Source: SAR116 cluster bacterium (GTDB lineage: Bacteria > Pseudomonadota > Alphaproteobacteria > Puniceispirillales > Puniceispirillaceae). Taken from it: 6,106 bases of DNA. Location: the NCBI GenBank assembly GCA_002700485.1, contig PADU01000050.1:1-6106 (forward strand). Direction: 5' to 3'. Under the pieces are notes generated by a model, which saw only the letters and a program-made list of their open reading frames with translations, searched no databases and had not been told where the DNA came from. The position numbers and the translations under genes were made by a program. Position 1 is the stretch's first letter. The number at the start of each line of letters is the position of its first letter. Shown in pieces: positions 1 through 5,776 of the stretch.

Positions 1-206
1 AGGCCAGATTTATTCATGAAGGACAAAGGCTTTAACGCCCTTATCTTGACTGGTCCAATGCGGCCTTCGCTGACCGCAGATGAAGTGTTTACTTTCCAGT
101 CAGAAAAGCTGTGATCACGAACAATCCGGTCAAGTGCCATGAAGCCGATATTATGCCGGTTGCCGGCATAACTTCGTCCTGGATTCCCCAGACCTACCCA
201 CAGCAT
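1..206 (-). CDS. pth: Peptidyl-tRNA hydrolase, N-terminal part (cut by window edge)
   Basis: Pth cleaves the ester bond of peptidyl-tRNAs that fall off the ribosome, recycling tRNA in the cytoplasm. The reverse strand from 206 reads MLWVGLGNPGRSYAGNRHNI and stays open for 68 codons to the edge. Family hallmarks are the VGLGNPG opening, Asn8 and the catalytic His18 in NRHNIGF, and LKPLSFMNKSG with Asn65; these correspond to E. coli Asn10, His20 and Asn68. The catalytic Asp (Asp93 in E. coli) would lie beyond the window. The start is supported by AGAGGA a few bases upstream and by the exact family N-terminus. It lies downstream of rplY, a very common bacterial pairing, but a strong hairpin terminator sits between them. 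Identification is secure; only completeness is unknown. Confidence 0.95.
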   Translation of the reverse strand, partial: MLWVGLGNPGRSYAGNRHNIGFMALDRIVRDHSFSDWKVNTSSAVSEGRIGPVKIRALKPLSFMNKSG

Positions 207-230
207 TCTCTGTCCTCTTCTTTTTATGTG

Positions 231-266
231 ATATAAAAGGCCAGACGCACCGCTGCAGTCCGGCCT
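231..266 (-). terminator. Intrinsic terminator or attenuator between rplY and pth
   Basis: Read on the minus strand, the arm AGGCCGGAC (266-258) pairs fully with GUCUGGCCU (246-238), with one G-U wobble. Past one bulged U, the inner bases GCA and UGC also pair and close a GCGG tetraloop, giving about 12 base pairs. The stem runs into UUUAUAU, so the U tract is short and interrupted. This looks like the end of the rplY transcript, but pth begins only about 25 bases further on, so it may act as a partial terminator. Confidence 0.7.
239..247 (+). repeat. Intergenic word GGCCAGACG, copy 1
   Basis: First of three identical 9-base copies in the window, all in the same orientation and all in non-coding gaps. 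This copy overlaps one arm of the rplY terminator hairpin; the other arm is the inverted near-copy AGGCCGGAC. The 9-mer match is seen directly; any function is unknown. Confidence 0.6.
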
Positions 267-306
267 AACTATGCATAGCGGCTCTGCAGCAGGTTGATGG
301 GCAGGC

Positions 307-951
307 TTATCCCTCGCCGTCTTCTGCTGCCTCTTCGACTTCCGCTGCAACCTCTTCGCCGTCTTCATCCTCGTTCTTCACGCCGCCGCCTGGTGACTGC
401 AAGGTGGCAACGGTAAAGTCACGATCTGTGATGGTTGGCGTGACGCCCTCTGGCAATGTGATAGCACTGATGTGAATTGAATCGCCAATCTTGACATCAT
501 CCAAATCAACCACAATCTTCTCAGGAATATCCCCTGCGGGACAATTCAGCTCAACCTCAAAACGGACGACGTTCAGCACGCCACCAATCTTAAGGCCAGG
601 TGATTTTTCATGATTGATAAACTCAACAGGCACTCCAACTGAAACGGCTGATGATTTCCCTACACGCAGCATGTCTAAATGCAGCGGCTCATCTGTTACA
701 GGGTGCATCTGAATATCACGGGTAAGAACAGTTGCAGTTTCGCCTTCAACATTGATGTCCAAAAGGCGCCCGAAAATGCCTGGCTCATCAATCACTTTCC
801 GGACCACCCGCTCTTCCATCTCAATACTCAGTGGTGCTTGTTTATCGCCATAGATAACGGCGGGAATCCGGCCTGCGCGGCGTGCCGCACGGGCGGACCC
901 CTTACCGACCCGAGAACGCAGAGTTGCGTCAATAGAAGTAGTTTCTGACAT
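307..951 (-). CDS. rplY: 50S ribosomal protein L25, long CTC/TL5 type
   Basis: L25 binds 5S rRNA in the central protuberance of the large subunit; the long form, called CTC, adds a second beta domain. The chosen start gives 214 residues. The N-terminal 5S-binding domain carries KGSARAARRAGRIPAVIYG (17-35) and RDIQMHPVTDEPLHLDMLRV (78-97). The C-terminal beta domain spans about 98-187 and is followed by a Gly-rich and then strongly acidic tail (about 194-214). Two in-frame ATGs compete. The one at 960 has AAGG directly abutting it, too close to serve. The one at 951, beginning MSETTSID, has the same AAGG nine bases away and is preferred; the longer form would add only MTT. The gene lies between prs and pth, the usual alphaproteobacterial order. 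Identification is very secure, the exact start less so. Confidence 0.95.
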   Translation of the reverse strand: MSETTSIDATLRSRVGKGSARAARRAGRIPAVIYGDKQAPLSIEMEERVVRKVIDEPGIFGRLLDINVEGETATVLTRDIQMHPVTDEPLHLDMLRVGKSSAVSVGVPVEFINHEKSPGLKIGGVLNVVRFEVELNCPAGDIPEKIVVDLDDVKIGDSIHISAITLPEGVTPTITDRDFTVATLQSPGGGVKNEDEDGEEVAAEVEEAAEDGEG

Positions 952-980
952 TGTTGTCATCCTTGTCTTTTTATTTGTGT

Positions 981-1014
981 TAAAAAAACATGCGCCCTTG
1001 CCTCCAGGGGTGCA
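981..1014 (-). terminator. Probable intrinsic terminator after prs, in the rplY leader
   Basis: On the minus strand UGCACCC (1014-1008) can pair with GGGCGCA (997-991) with one A-C mismatch and a 10-base loop. It is followed closely by seven consecutive U (988-982). An alternative fold uses CTTGC/GCAAG. The stem is imperfect but the U tract is the best in the left part of the window. It lies about 80 bases past the prs stop and only about 30 before rplY, so it could also act as an attenuator for rplY. Confidence 0.45.
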
Positions 1015-1031
1015 AGCGACGCGTTGGACCT

Positions 1032-1060
1032 TCTTTAAGCTGAACCTGGGAAAATATCAA
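1032..1060 (-). promoter_or_regulatory. Candidate sigma-70-like promoter for rplY
   Basis: On the minus strand TTGATA (1060-1055, one mismatch to TTGACA) is followed after exactly 17 bases by TAAAGA (1037-1032), a weak -10 box. Transcription would start near 1025, upstream of the hairpin and U tract at 1014-981, making that hairpin part of the rplY leader. The evidence is only spacing and one good box. Confidence 0.25.
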
Positions 1061-1092
1061 GAAAAATCGATGCCGTAGGTGTGCTGCCGATT

Positions 1093-2025
1093 CTATTGAA
1101 ACAGGCTGGAGACAGACTTTTCCTTATTGATTCGGATAATCGCCTCACCTAGCAGCGGAGCAATTGAAATCTGCCTGATATTCCGTGCTACCCGCATCGC
1201 TTCTGTAGCCTGTATAGAATCTGTTGTTACAAGTGATGAGAGAGGGCTTGAAGCGATGCGTGAAACCGCCCCGCCAGACAAGACTCCGTGAGTGACATAC
1301 GCATCCACACTCTGCGCACCAGCATCTATCAGTGCCTTGGCAGCGTTGCATAAAGTGCCGCCTGAATCGACAATATCATCAACCATGATACAATGCCGGC
1401 CATCCACATCACCAATGATATTCATCACTTCAGATACCCCAGCTTCTGGCCGGCGTTTATCAATAATGGCTAGGTCTGCATTCACCCGTTTAGCCAGCGC
1501 ACGTGCCCGGACTACCCCTCCAACATCAGGGCTGACCACTATCAGATTGCCATTTTCGTATTTTTCTCTCAGAGCAGCTGTAAACACGGGGGCAGCAAAC
1601 AGATTATCTGTTGGGATATCGAAAAAGCCCTGAATCTGGCCGGCATGCAAATCAATTGTCAGCACCCTGTCAGCCCCAGCCGTCGTGATCAGATTGGCCA
1701 GCAGCTTGGCAGAGATTGGCGTGCGCGGGCCTGATTTGCGATCCTGCCGCGCATAACCATAATAAGGCAGTACGGCTGTCACGCGGCGGGCAGAACCGCG
1801 GCGCAGTGCATCCAGCGTAACAAGCAGTTCCATCACATTATCATTTGCCGGGTAGGATGTGGACTGCACCACAAACACATCCTCACCTCGCACATTTTCC
1901 TGAATTTCGACAAATACTTCCATATCAGCGAAGCGTTTTACATCAGCGCGTGTCAGCGGCATATCCAGATAGGCAGCAATAGCCTCAGCCAGGGGACGAT
2001 TGGAATTGCCGGACATGATCTTCAT
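1093..2025 (-). CDS. prs: Ribose-phosphate pyrophosphokinase (PRPP synthase, class I)
   Basis: Prs transfers pyrophosphate from ATP to ribose 5-phosphate. The product, PRPP, feeds purine, pyrimidine, histidine, tryptophan and NAD synthesis. The protein has 310 residues, close to the usual class I length of about 315. Visible motifs are the N-terminal [26 protein letters not shown] (43-56), [10 protein letters not shown] (88-97) of the ATP-binding region, [11 protein letters not shown] (125-135) with His127, KRRPE (190-194), and the PRPP-binding loop [10 protein letters not shown] (215-224). The start at 2025 matches the family N-terminus MKI(V/L/M)xGNSN; the in-frame ATG three codons later would trim it. 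The ribosome site is weak (AGG about nine bases upstream). The gene is separated from pgeF by a terminator, so it probably has its own promoter, and rplY lies downstream. No sign of damage. Confidence 0.97.
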   Translation of the reverse strand: MKIMSGNSNRPLAEAIAAYLDMPLTRADVKRFADMEVFVEIQENVRGEDVFVVQSTSYPANDNVMELLVTLDALRRGSARRVTAVLPYYGYARQDRKSGPRTPISAKLLANLITTAGADRVLTIDLHAGQIQGFFDIPTDNLFAAPVFTAALREKYENGNLIVVSPDVGGVVRARALAKRVNADLAIIDKRRPEAGVSEVMNIIGDVDGRHCIMVDDIVDSGGTLCNAAKALIDAGAQSVDAYVTHGVLSGGAVSRIASSPLSSLVTTDSIQATEAMRVARNIRQISIAPLLGEAIIRINKEKSVSSLFQ

Positions 2026-2112
2026 CGCAGCAGCCTGTTATTTGTTACTTGGGACAACTAGGCCATTACGGTCCTGTTTGCACAACACCGATGGCTGAAC
2101 GCTCATAGAGTT

Positions 2113-2141
2113 GTGATAGCAATCTGACCCTCTTACCGCAA
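2113..2141 (-). promoter_or_regulatory. Candidate promoter for prs (weak)
   Basis: The 227-base gap 2026-2252 holds the pgeF terminator and then this pair: TTGCGG (2141-2136) and TATCAC (2118-2113), 17 bases apart on the minus strand. Each box is only a partial match. Its support is position: it sits just past the terminator and would leave a leader of about 80 bases before prs. I see no other gene in this gap. Confidence 0.22.
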
Positions 2142-2144
2142 GGC

Positions 2145-2164
2145 AAAAAGGGGAACATCCCCTT
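2145..2164 (-). terminator. Intrinsic terminator of the lgt-midA-pgeF operon
   Basis: On the minus strand AAGGGGA (2164-2158) pairs perfectly with TCCCCTT (2154-2148) across a three-base TGT loop, and the stem runs directly into more U, giving five consecutive U at 2149-2145. It lies about 90 bases past the pgeF stop and before prs. This is the cleanest intrinsic terminator in the window and marks the operon boundary. Confidence 0.8.
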
Positions 2165-2252
2165 ACACCATCACGCAAGAGGTGACCAGCCCTACCATTA
2201 GCAACCCTAAAAATATCCATAAATGCGGCATGACCCTCTCTCGTTCCTCTTT

Positions 2253-3053
2253 CTAGCTTTGCGTTATCACAGAAATTAGACGTCCTGAATCCGGCTCTGA
2301 CCTGTGGGTAGCGCGACGATGGCTGAAAAACAGATCATCTTCATCATAGGTATTCAGTCTACAATCATAAACCTGTCTGAGACCAGCTTCCTTGCTGCGT
2401 TGCAGGACAAAGCTAGGCAAGTCAAATAGCCATTTTTCCGGGGCAGAGGGATCGGTGGTAAAACAAGTTTCCGCTGTCTCATGACGGGCGGTGATCTCTA
2501 ATTTAAGTTTAGGGCTGACCTGATAGCTGATTTGTTGGATTCCAGGGCCGATAACCATCACGATATGGTCTGGCGTGGCGCCTAGGCTCTGCATCGCGCT
2601 AACCGTTGCTTTAATAACGCCGTCCATAGCCCCGCGCCATCCCGCATGCGCTGCCCCGATAACGCCTGCCTTTGGATCACAAAACAATACCGGTAGACAA
2701 TCTGCGGTCAGGATGGCCAGCCCGGTGCTGGCCAGGGCGGTGACATAAGCATCTGCCTGTGGCCGGTTTGTGTAGGGGCCAGGGTGGGTTAGGGTCACAC
2801 ATTTCGGGCTGTGAACCTGATAGAGCCCGGCCATCTGTGTCAGGTTAAGCCCCATTGTAGCGGCAACGCGACCTCTGTTTGCTCGCACCATTTTTGTGTC
2901 ATCATCCGATCCCAGCCCACAATTCAGGCTGTCATAAAGACCTGTGGACAGGCCGCCCTTGCGGGTGAAGAATCCATGCCGTACACCGGCACTTTCTAGC
3001 GCCTGATGGCTGAAATAAACCGGACCGCCCGGGCAAGTCTGCTTCTGGATCAT
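2253..3053 (-). CDS. pgeF: Peptidoglycan editing factor PgeF (multicopper-oxidase-like laccase domain, DUF152/YfiH)
   Basis: This family was long called polyphenol oxidase or laccase. In E. coli, YfiH/PgeF hydrolyses UDP-MurNAc-L-Ser to keep serine out of the first peptidoglycan position; some relatives act on purine nucleosides. At 266 residues it is slightly longer than the E. coli protein. The three metal/active-site residues are all visible: His81 in QVHS, Cys119 in TADCLPVLFCDP, and His136 in GAAHAGWRGAMDGV. Further family signatures are the N-terminal GFFTRKGGLS, the IGPGI stretch (168-172) and FFSHRR (242-247) near the end. The ATG overlaps the midA stop as ATGA and has a strong AGGAGG (3064-3059) five bases upstream. 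It is the last gene of the lgt operon. The exact substrate is inferred from the family. Confidence 0.93.
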   Translation of the reverse strand: MIQKQTCPGGPVYFSHQALESAGVRHGFFTRKGGLSTGLYDSLNCGLGSDDDTKMVRANRGRVAATMGLNLTQMAGLYQVHSPKCVTLTHPGPYTNRPQADAYVTALASTGLAILTADCLPVLFCDPKAGVIGAAHAGWRGAMDGVIKATVSAMQSLGATPDHIVMVIGPGIQQISYQVSPKLKLEITARHETAETCFTTDPSAPEKWLFDLPSFVLQRSKEAGLRQVYDCRLNTYDEDDLFFSHRRATHRSEPDSGRLISVITQS

Positions 3054-4171
3054 CCACCCCTCCTCTCGTTCGGCTGCAGGTCTAATTCACGCAAACTGGC
3101 AAAGCCGGCAGGCAGCCCTTCACCACCAGGAACCAGCAAGGCAACTTTAAACAGCCCTCCCATATGCTGAGGCGCGCAGAGCCTGTCAAGCGCGGCGGAA
3201 AGGGCTCTGTCTCTCTCAGGGTCATCTTTGCGTCGCAGCGTTTCTGCTCGCTTCTCAATGCCCAACTCACTTAAGAATCGACCCTGTTCAACAGGCCCGA
3301 CCAAACGCGCGCCTTGTGCTTCTGCACAGCGGGCTAGCGCCGCAAAATCCACGAGATGAGAAATATCGCTGAGCCCCGGCATGTCTAGAATCGGCACCGC
3401 TTTGTGCGCGCGTACCGCTTGCAGACTGTCGTCCTGCCGGTTCGACTTGCCGTAATCACAGATCAGCACACCACCTCCAAATCGGGCCACATGCCGGGCC
3501 AGCCTCGCCAAAACAGCTTCCGATGCTGGGCTGAATTCAGCCACACTGTCTGCCGGCGCGTCAGCAGCCAGTTTATGCTGCCGCATTTCATCAGGGTGCA
3601 GTGCTGGCCCGTCACAAAAGACAAATTGGTCTACGTCCAACCCAATAGCCCGCCAGACCCAGCCCTGGTCGCGCTTGATCGCCTGCCGGATCGCCAGCGC
3701 ATCAAAAAATTCATTTGCCACCCCAAATAAAGGGACTTCAGGCAGGTTGTCTGCAGTTTTAGCCAGATGGATATCCAGCCCGCTGAAACGGCTGGTCAGT
3801 ACACTGCGCAAATAGGGGCTGGTTTCCAGAAAGGTGACCGGGGCAGCAGCCATCTGCGGGCAGATCTGACGCCAGCTGCGATGCATATCTTCAAACAGTG
3901 TGCCACGGCCCGGCCCTGCCTCAAAAATTATCATCTCATTAGCATCTGGACTGCCTGACAATTCCCACAGCCAGGCCTGAAAGGCAGCCAGAATTTCGCC
4001 AAACAGCTGGCTGATCTCAGGGGCAGTGATGAAATCACCGCCCTTGCCAAATCGGTTGGCTTCAGCATAATAGCTGTCTTGTGTTGTAGTCATCACCTTT
4101 TCTAAAAACAGCTCCAGCGGGAGAGGCCCTTCTGTTTTAATACAGGCTTTCAGATGCTCAGCAAGGCTCAT
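3050..4171 (-). CDS. Class I SAM-dependent methyltransferase, MidA/NDUFAF7 family (DUF185)
   Basis: The mitochondrial relative NDUFAF7 (MidA in Dictyostelium) methylates an arginine of the complex I subunit NDUFS2 and is needed for complex I assembly, so a similar role on bacterial NuoD is a reasonable inference. The protein has 373 residues. Motifs are GDFITAPEISQLFGE (45-59), the SAM-binding loop EAGPGRGTL (84-92), FLETSPYLR (114-122), ANEFFDALAIRQ (152-163), CDYG (238-241), SHLVDFAALA (271-280) and a closing MGGLFKVALL. The frame is open to an ATG at 4234 inside lgt, but the start at 4171 is chosen: it overlaps the lgt stop as ATGA, has AGAGG five bases upstream, and its N-terminus MSLAEHLK fits the family. 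It is the middle gene of a coupled operon with lgt and pgeF. I leave the symbol empty because the bacterial name is not settled. Confidence 0.92.
   Translation of the reverse strand: MSLAEHLKACIKTEGPLPLELFLEKVMTTTQDSYYAEANRFGKGGDFITAPEISQLFGEILAAFQAWLWELSGSPDANEMIIFEAGPGRGTLFEDMHRSWRQICPQMAAAPVTFLETSPYLRSVLTSRFSGLDIHLAKTADNLPEVPLFGVANEFFDALAIRQAIKRDQGWVWRAIGLDVDQFVFCDGPALHPDEMRQHKLAADAPADSVAEFSPASEAVLARLARHVARFGGGVLICDYGKSNRQDDSLQAVRAHKAVPILDMPGLSDISHLVDFAALARCAEAQGARLVGPVEQGRFLSELGIEKRAETLRRKDDPERDRALSAALDRLCAPQHMGGLFKVALLVPGGEGLPAGFASLRELDLQPNERRGG
3059..3064 (-). promoter_or_regulatory. Strong ribosome binding site for pgeF
   Basis: AGGAGG on the minus strand ends five bases before the pgeF ATG and lies inside the last codons of midA (Glu-Arg-Arg-Gly-Gly). 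It is the strongest Shine-Dalgarno match in the window. Together with the ATGA overlap it indicates re-initiation coupled to the end of midA. Confidence 0.75.
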
Positions 4172-4989
4172 GCCAACCTCTGTCTTGAGCACCAAACAAA
4201 ACCCAGAAGACCGACTATGATCATGGGTAGACATAAAAGTTGGCCCATGGTCAGGCCAGCAGAAAACACACCTGTCGCCAGCAGGCCGATATGGGCATCT
4301 GGTTCCCGCACCATCTCAATCCCAAACCGGGCTAAACCATAGCCGCCTAGGAAACAGCTTGAGATTAGACCATGGCCAAGTCTCTTTTCTAGCTGCCAGC
4401 GGCGCAGCGCCCAGACTACACTTAACAATACGAGCCCCTCAAGACCCGCCTCGTAAAGCTGGCTGGGGTGCCGTGGCAGCTGGCCGCCGCCAGGAAACAC
4501 CATACCCAGCGGATGATCAGTTACCCGCCCATATAGCTCACCATTGATGAAATTAGCCAGCCTGCCAAAAAACAGTCCCAAAGGCGCCACCAGCGCCACC
4601 TCGTCACCGATTGCTAGCGCTCTCAGCCGGTAGCTGCGTGCGCACCATAAGATAGCCAGAATTATCCCAGCTAGTCCGCCATGAAAGGACATGCCACCTT
4701 CCCAGACTTTAAGAATATCCAGCGGCGTTGCCAGATAGGCAGCAGGATTGTAAAACAGAACATAGCCCAGCCGACCACCTACCAGTATCCCGATAAGGCA
4801 GGCATTGAGCAACCCGTCCAGCTGGTTGTTGTTCAGAACAGACTGACCGGCCCTAATCTGGCGGCGCATCACCCACCATCCGCCTATCAGCCCTGCCACA
4901 TAAGCCAACGCATACCATCTGATTTGCACGGGGCCCAGTGCAATGGCCACGGGGTCTATTGCAGGGAAGGTGAACAAGGTTTCGGTCAT
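4168..4989 (-). CDS. lgt: Phosphatidylglycerol--prolipoprotein diacylglyceryl transferase
   Basis: Lgt transfers diacylglycerol from phosphatidylglycerol to the lipobox cysteine of prolipoproteins, the first step of lipoprotein maturation in the inner membrane. The protein has 273 residues, is strongly hydrophobic, and shows several membrane segments (for example about 22-41, 60-80, 103-116, 183-196 and 240-266). Essential positions match E. coli numbering: His103 in SFHGGLAG, and Arg143 and Glu151 in the family signature GRLANFINGELYGR (142-155). Tyr217, Arg221 and Glu225 in GGYGLARFGIEMVREPD keep the spacing of E. coli Tyr235, Arg239 and Glu243. The ATG is preceded by AGGA at a rather long spacing of about 11 bases. 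It is the first gene of the operon; its stop overlaps the midA ATG. All catalytic residues are present, so it should be active. Confidence 0.97.
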   Translation of the reverse strand: MTETLFTFPAIDPVAIALGPVQIRWYALAYVAGLIGGWWVMRRQIRAGQSVLNNNQLDGLLNACLIGILVGGRLGYVLFYNPAAYLATPLDILKVWEGGMSFHGGLAGIILAILWCARSYRLRALAIGDEVALVAPLGLFFGRLANFINGELYGRVTDHPLGMVFPGGGQLPRHPSQLYEAGLEGLVLLSVVWALRRWQLEKRLGHGLISSCFLGGYGLARFGIEMVREPDAHIGLLATGVFSAGLTMGQLLCLPMIIVGLLGFVWCSRQRLA

Positions 4990-5094
4990 CTCGTTATGCG
5001 TCCTGTATAATTGGGCACAGCACGGGCAAGCCGCCCGCGTTGTCTTGTTCTGCAGATATTGGCATTCTGGAACAGCATGCTATATATCATATAA

Positions 5095-5103
5095 GGCCAG
5101 ACG
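5095..5103 (+). repeat. Intergenic word GGCCAGACG, copy 2
   Basis: Second exact copy. Its left flank CATATAA resembles that of copy 1 (GATATAAAA), so the similarity extends past the 9-mer. Here there is no inverted partner nearby able to make a strong hairpin, unlike copy 1. It lies between the divergent lgt and ubiK genes. Confidence 0.6.
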
Positions 5104-5148
5104 GGTAGTTAAGCCATGCCTTCTATCTTTATGGTTGAGGTTAGCTGA

Positions 5149-5174
5149 ATTGTCCATATGGTCTGCATTGTCCA
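5149..5174 (+). repeat. Pair of ATTGTCCA direct repeats 18 bases apart
   Basis: ATTGTCCA occurs at 5149-5156 and again at 5167-5174, and a related AATTGTC occurs at 5224-5230. The second copy overlaps the candidate -35 box of ubiK, a position where a regulator could act. Two 8-base copies could also be chance or a small duplication. Confidence 0.35.
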
Positions 5175-5197
5175 CTCAGGGCCAGACGCTTCATATT
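5168..5197 (+). promoter_or_regulatory. Candidate promoter for ubiK (weak)
   Basis: TTGTCC (5168-5173) and CATATT (5192-5197) are 18 bases apart, each with four of six consensus bases. Transcription would begin near 5204 and leave a leader of about 50 bases. Copy 3 of GGCCAGACG falls in the spacer. Support is modest. Confidence 0.25.
5180..5188 (+). repeat. Intergenic word GGCCAGACG, copy 3
   Basis: Third exact copy, 85 bases from copy 2 and in the same orientation, within the spacer of the candidate ubiK promoter. Its left flank (ACTCAG) differs from copies 1 and 2, so only the word itself is shared here. Confidence 0.6.
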
Positions 5198-5252
5198 CAG
5201 GGCAGGCTGTCTTAACTTTCAAGAATTGTCTGTCAAAGGAAAGACCAGAGTT

Positions 5253-5573
5253 ATGAAACAGACGCGCAAAACACCTTCTTATATTTTTTTTGATTTGGCG
5301 CAGATGGCCAACGGGGCCGCTTCTGCGTTGGGCAATCTGCGATCTGAAATTGATGTGATTCGGGCCGGGCGTGCAGATCGGCAGGCTGCTGCCTCAGGCT
5401 CTGTTCCGCGTGAGGATTTTGATGCTGCTCTCAGCCGTATAGAGGCCATCGCAGCGCGAATCGCTGTACTGGAGGCCCGTCTTGATGCTTTGGCACAGAC
5501 CCCGGTGACGACAAAATCCAAACCTGCCAGTCCTGCGAAAGCAAAATCAGCAAAAAAGGCAAAAAAAGTCTGA
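5253..5573 (+). CDS. ubiK: Ubiquinone biosynthesis accessory factor UbiK (BMFP family, YqiC-like)
   Basis: UbiK/YqiC proteins are small trimeric coiled-coil proteins. In gamma-proteobacteria UbiK binds UbiJ and assists aerobic ubiquinone synthesis; the Brucella relative has membrane-fusing activity in vitro. This protein has 106 residues. The N-terminal amphipathic part FFDLAQMANGAASALGNLRS (12-31) and the coiled coil starting VPREDFDAALSRIEAI and ending VLEARLDALA (51-81) are typical of the family. The tail (about 87-106) is almost entirely Lys, Ala, Ser and Pro. The ATG at 5253 is chosen over a TTG at 5226: the TTG has no ribosome site, whereas AGGA lies 12 bases before the ATG, a loose but usable spacing. 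It is divergent from lgt and upstream of ybjN. Family assignment is good; the ubiquinone role is inferred. Confidence 0.87.
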   Translation: MKQTRKTPSYIFFDLAQMANGAASALGNLRSEIDVIRAGRADRQAAASGSVPREDFDAALSRIEAIAARIAVLEARLDALAQTPVTTKSKPASPAKAKSAKKAKKV

Positions 5574-5607
5574 TCAGTGCCGACTCGCTGCGAATGCTTG
5601 ATTTTTT
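5573..5607 (+). terminator. Possible intrinsic terminator of ubiK
   Basis: ATCAG-t-GC (5573-5580) can pair with GCTTGAT (5596-5602) with one bulge and one G-U pair, closing a 15-base loop. It is followed by a run of six T (5602-5607). The stem is AU-rich and modest and overlaps the last base of the ubiK stop codon. The T run continues into six A, so the T6A6 tract could instead be simple curved DNA. Confidence 0.4.
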
Positions 5608-5628
5608 AAAAAACTCACAAGGGAATGT

Positions 5629-5648
5629 GGTCAAGATTTATCAAGACC
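5629..5648. repeat. Operator-like symmetric element upstream of ybjN
   Basis: The 20-base element has the form GGTC-AA-GAT-TT-ATC-AA-GACC: the outer four and inner three bases are perfectly symmetric around TT. The same stretch contains the direct repeat TCAAGA twice, starting at 5631 and 5641, exactly 10 bases apart. Either pattern suits protein binding on one face of the helix. It lies about 130 bases before ybjN. The rest of the 5574-5776 gap shows no gene and no clear promoter. Confidence 0.35.
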
Positions 5649-5776
5649 CCTACATTTTGTGTTGAATTCATCTGGTAAGTTTGTCATTTTCATCAGGATT
5701 GATGTGCCTGTCCTATCAGGTGTTATGACCTTTCAGCCCCCGCGCATTAGACTAATCGACGCCAAAGAGCCTAAGA

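Larger units (their letters stand above)
4990..5252. promoter_or_regulatory. Divergent control region between lgt and ubiK
   Basis: These 263 bases separate the outward-reading lgt and ubiK genes, so promoters for both must lie here or close by. On the minus strand the best -10-like box is TATGAT near 5091-5086, with TTAACT 15 bases upstream, a short spacing. A GC hairpin CGGGC-AAGCC-GCCCG lies at 5023-5037 without a following U tract. The gap also carries two of the three GGCCAGACG copies, an ATTGTCCA pair 18 bases apart and an 8-base palindrome CCATATGG (5154-5161). I see no convincing gene; short open frames here lack family features and ribosome sites. Confidence 0.5.

Noticed and set aside
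679..948. Plus-strand open frame of 89 codons opposite rplY
   Set aside because: It is an antisense shadow of a certain ribosomal protein gene, with no family features.
2038..2220. Open frame of 60 codons on the minus strand between pgeF and prs
   Set aside because: It runs through the operon terminator hairpin at 2145-2164 and the likely prs promoter, has no recognisable domain, and shows no convincing ribosome site.
4172..4234. Extended N-terminus of the MidA-like methyltransferase inside lgt
   Set aside because: The extra 21 residues overlap lgt and do not resemble the family N-terminus. The ATG at 4171 has an ATGA overlap and a well-placed AGAGG.
5023..5037. GC-rich hairpin CGGGC-AAGCC-GCCCG upstream of lgt as a terminator
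   Set aside because: The stem is only five base pairs and no U tract follows on either strand; a terminator here would also block lgt.
4943..5215. Plus-strand open frame of 90 codons across the lgt start and the divergent gap
   Set aside because: It overlaps the start of lgt antisense, is rich in Cys, Arg and Trp as shadow frames often are, and has no ribosome site or known domain.
5226..5252. TTG start extending UbiK by nine residues
   Set aside because: There is no Shine-Dalgarno before the TTG, and the added residues translate the ubiK ribosome-site region. The ATG at 5253 fits the family N-terminus.
5279..5521. Minus-strand open frame of 80 codons opposite ubiK
   Set aside because: Its Ala/Arg/Ser-rich sequence is what the antisense of the ubiK coiled coil would give; no independent support.
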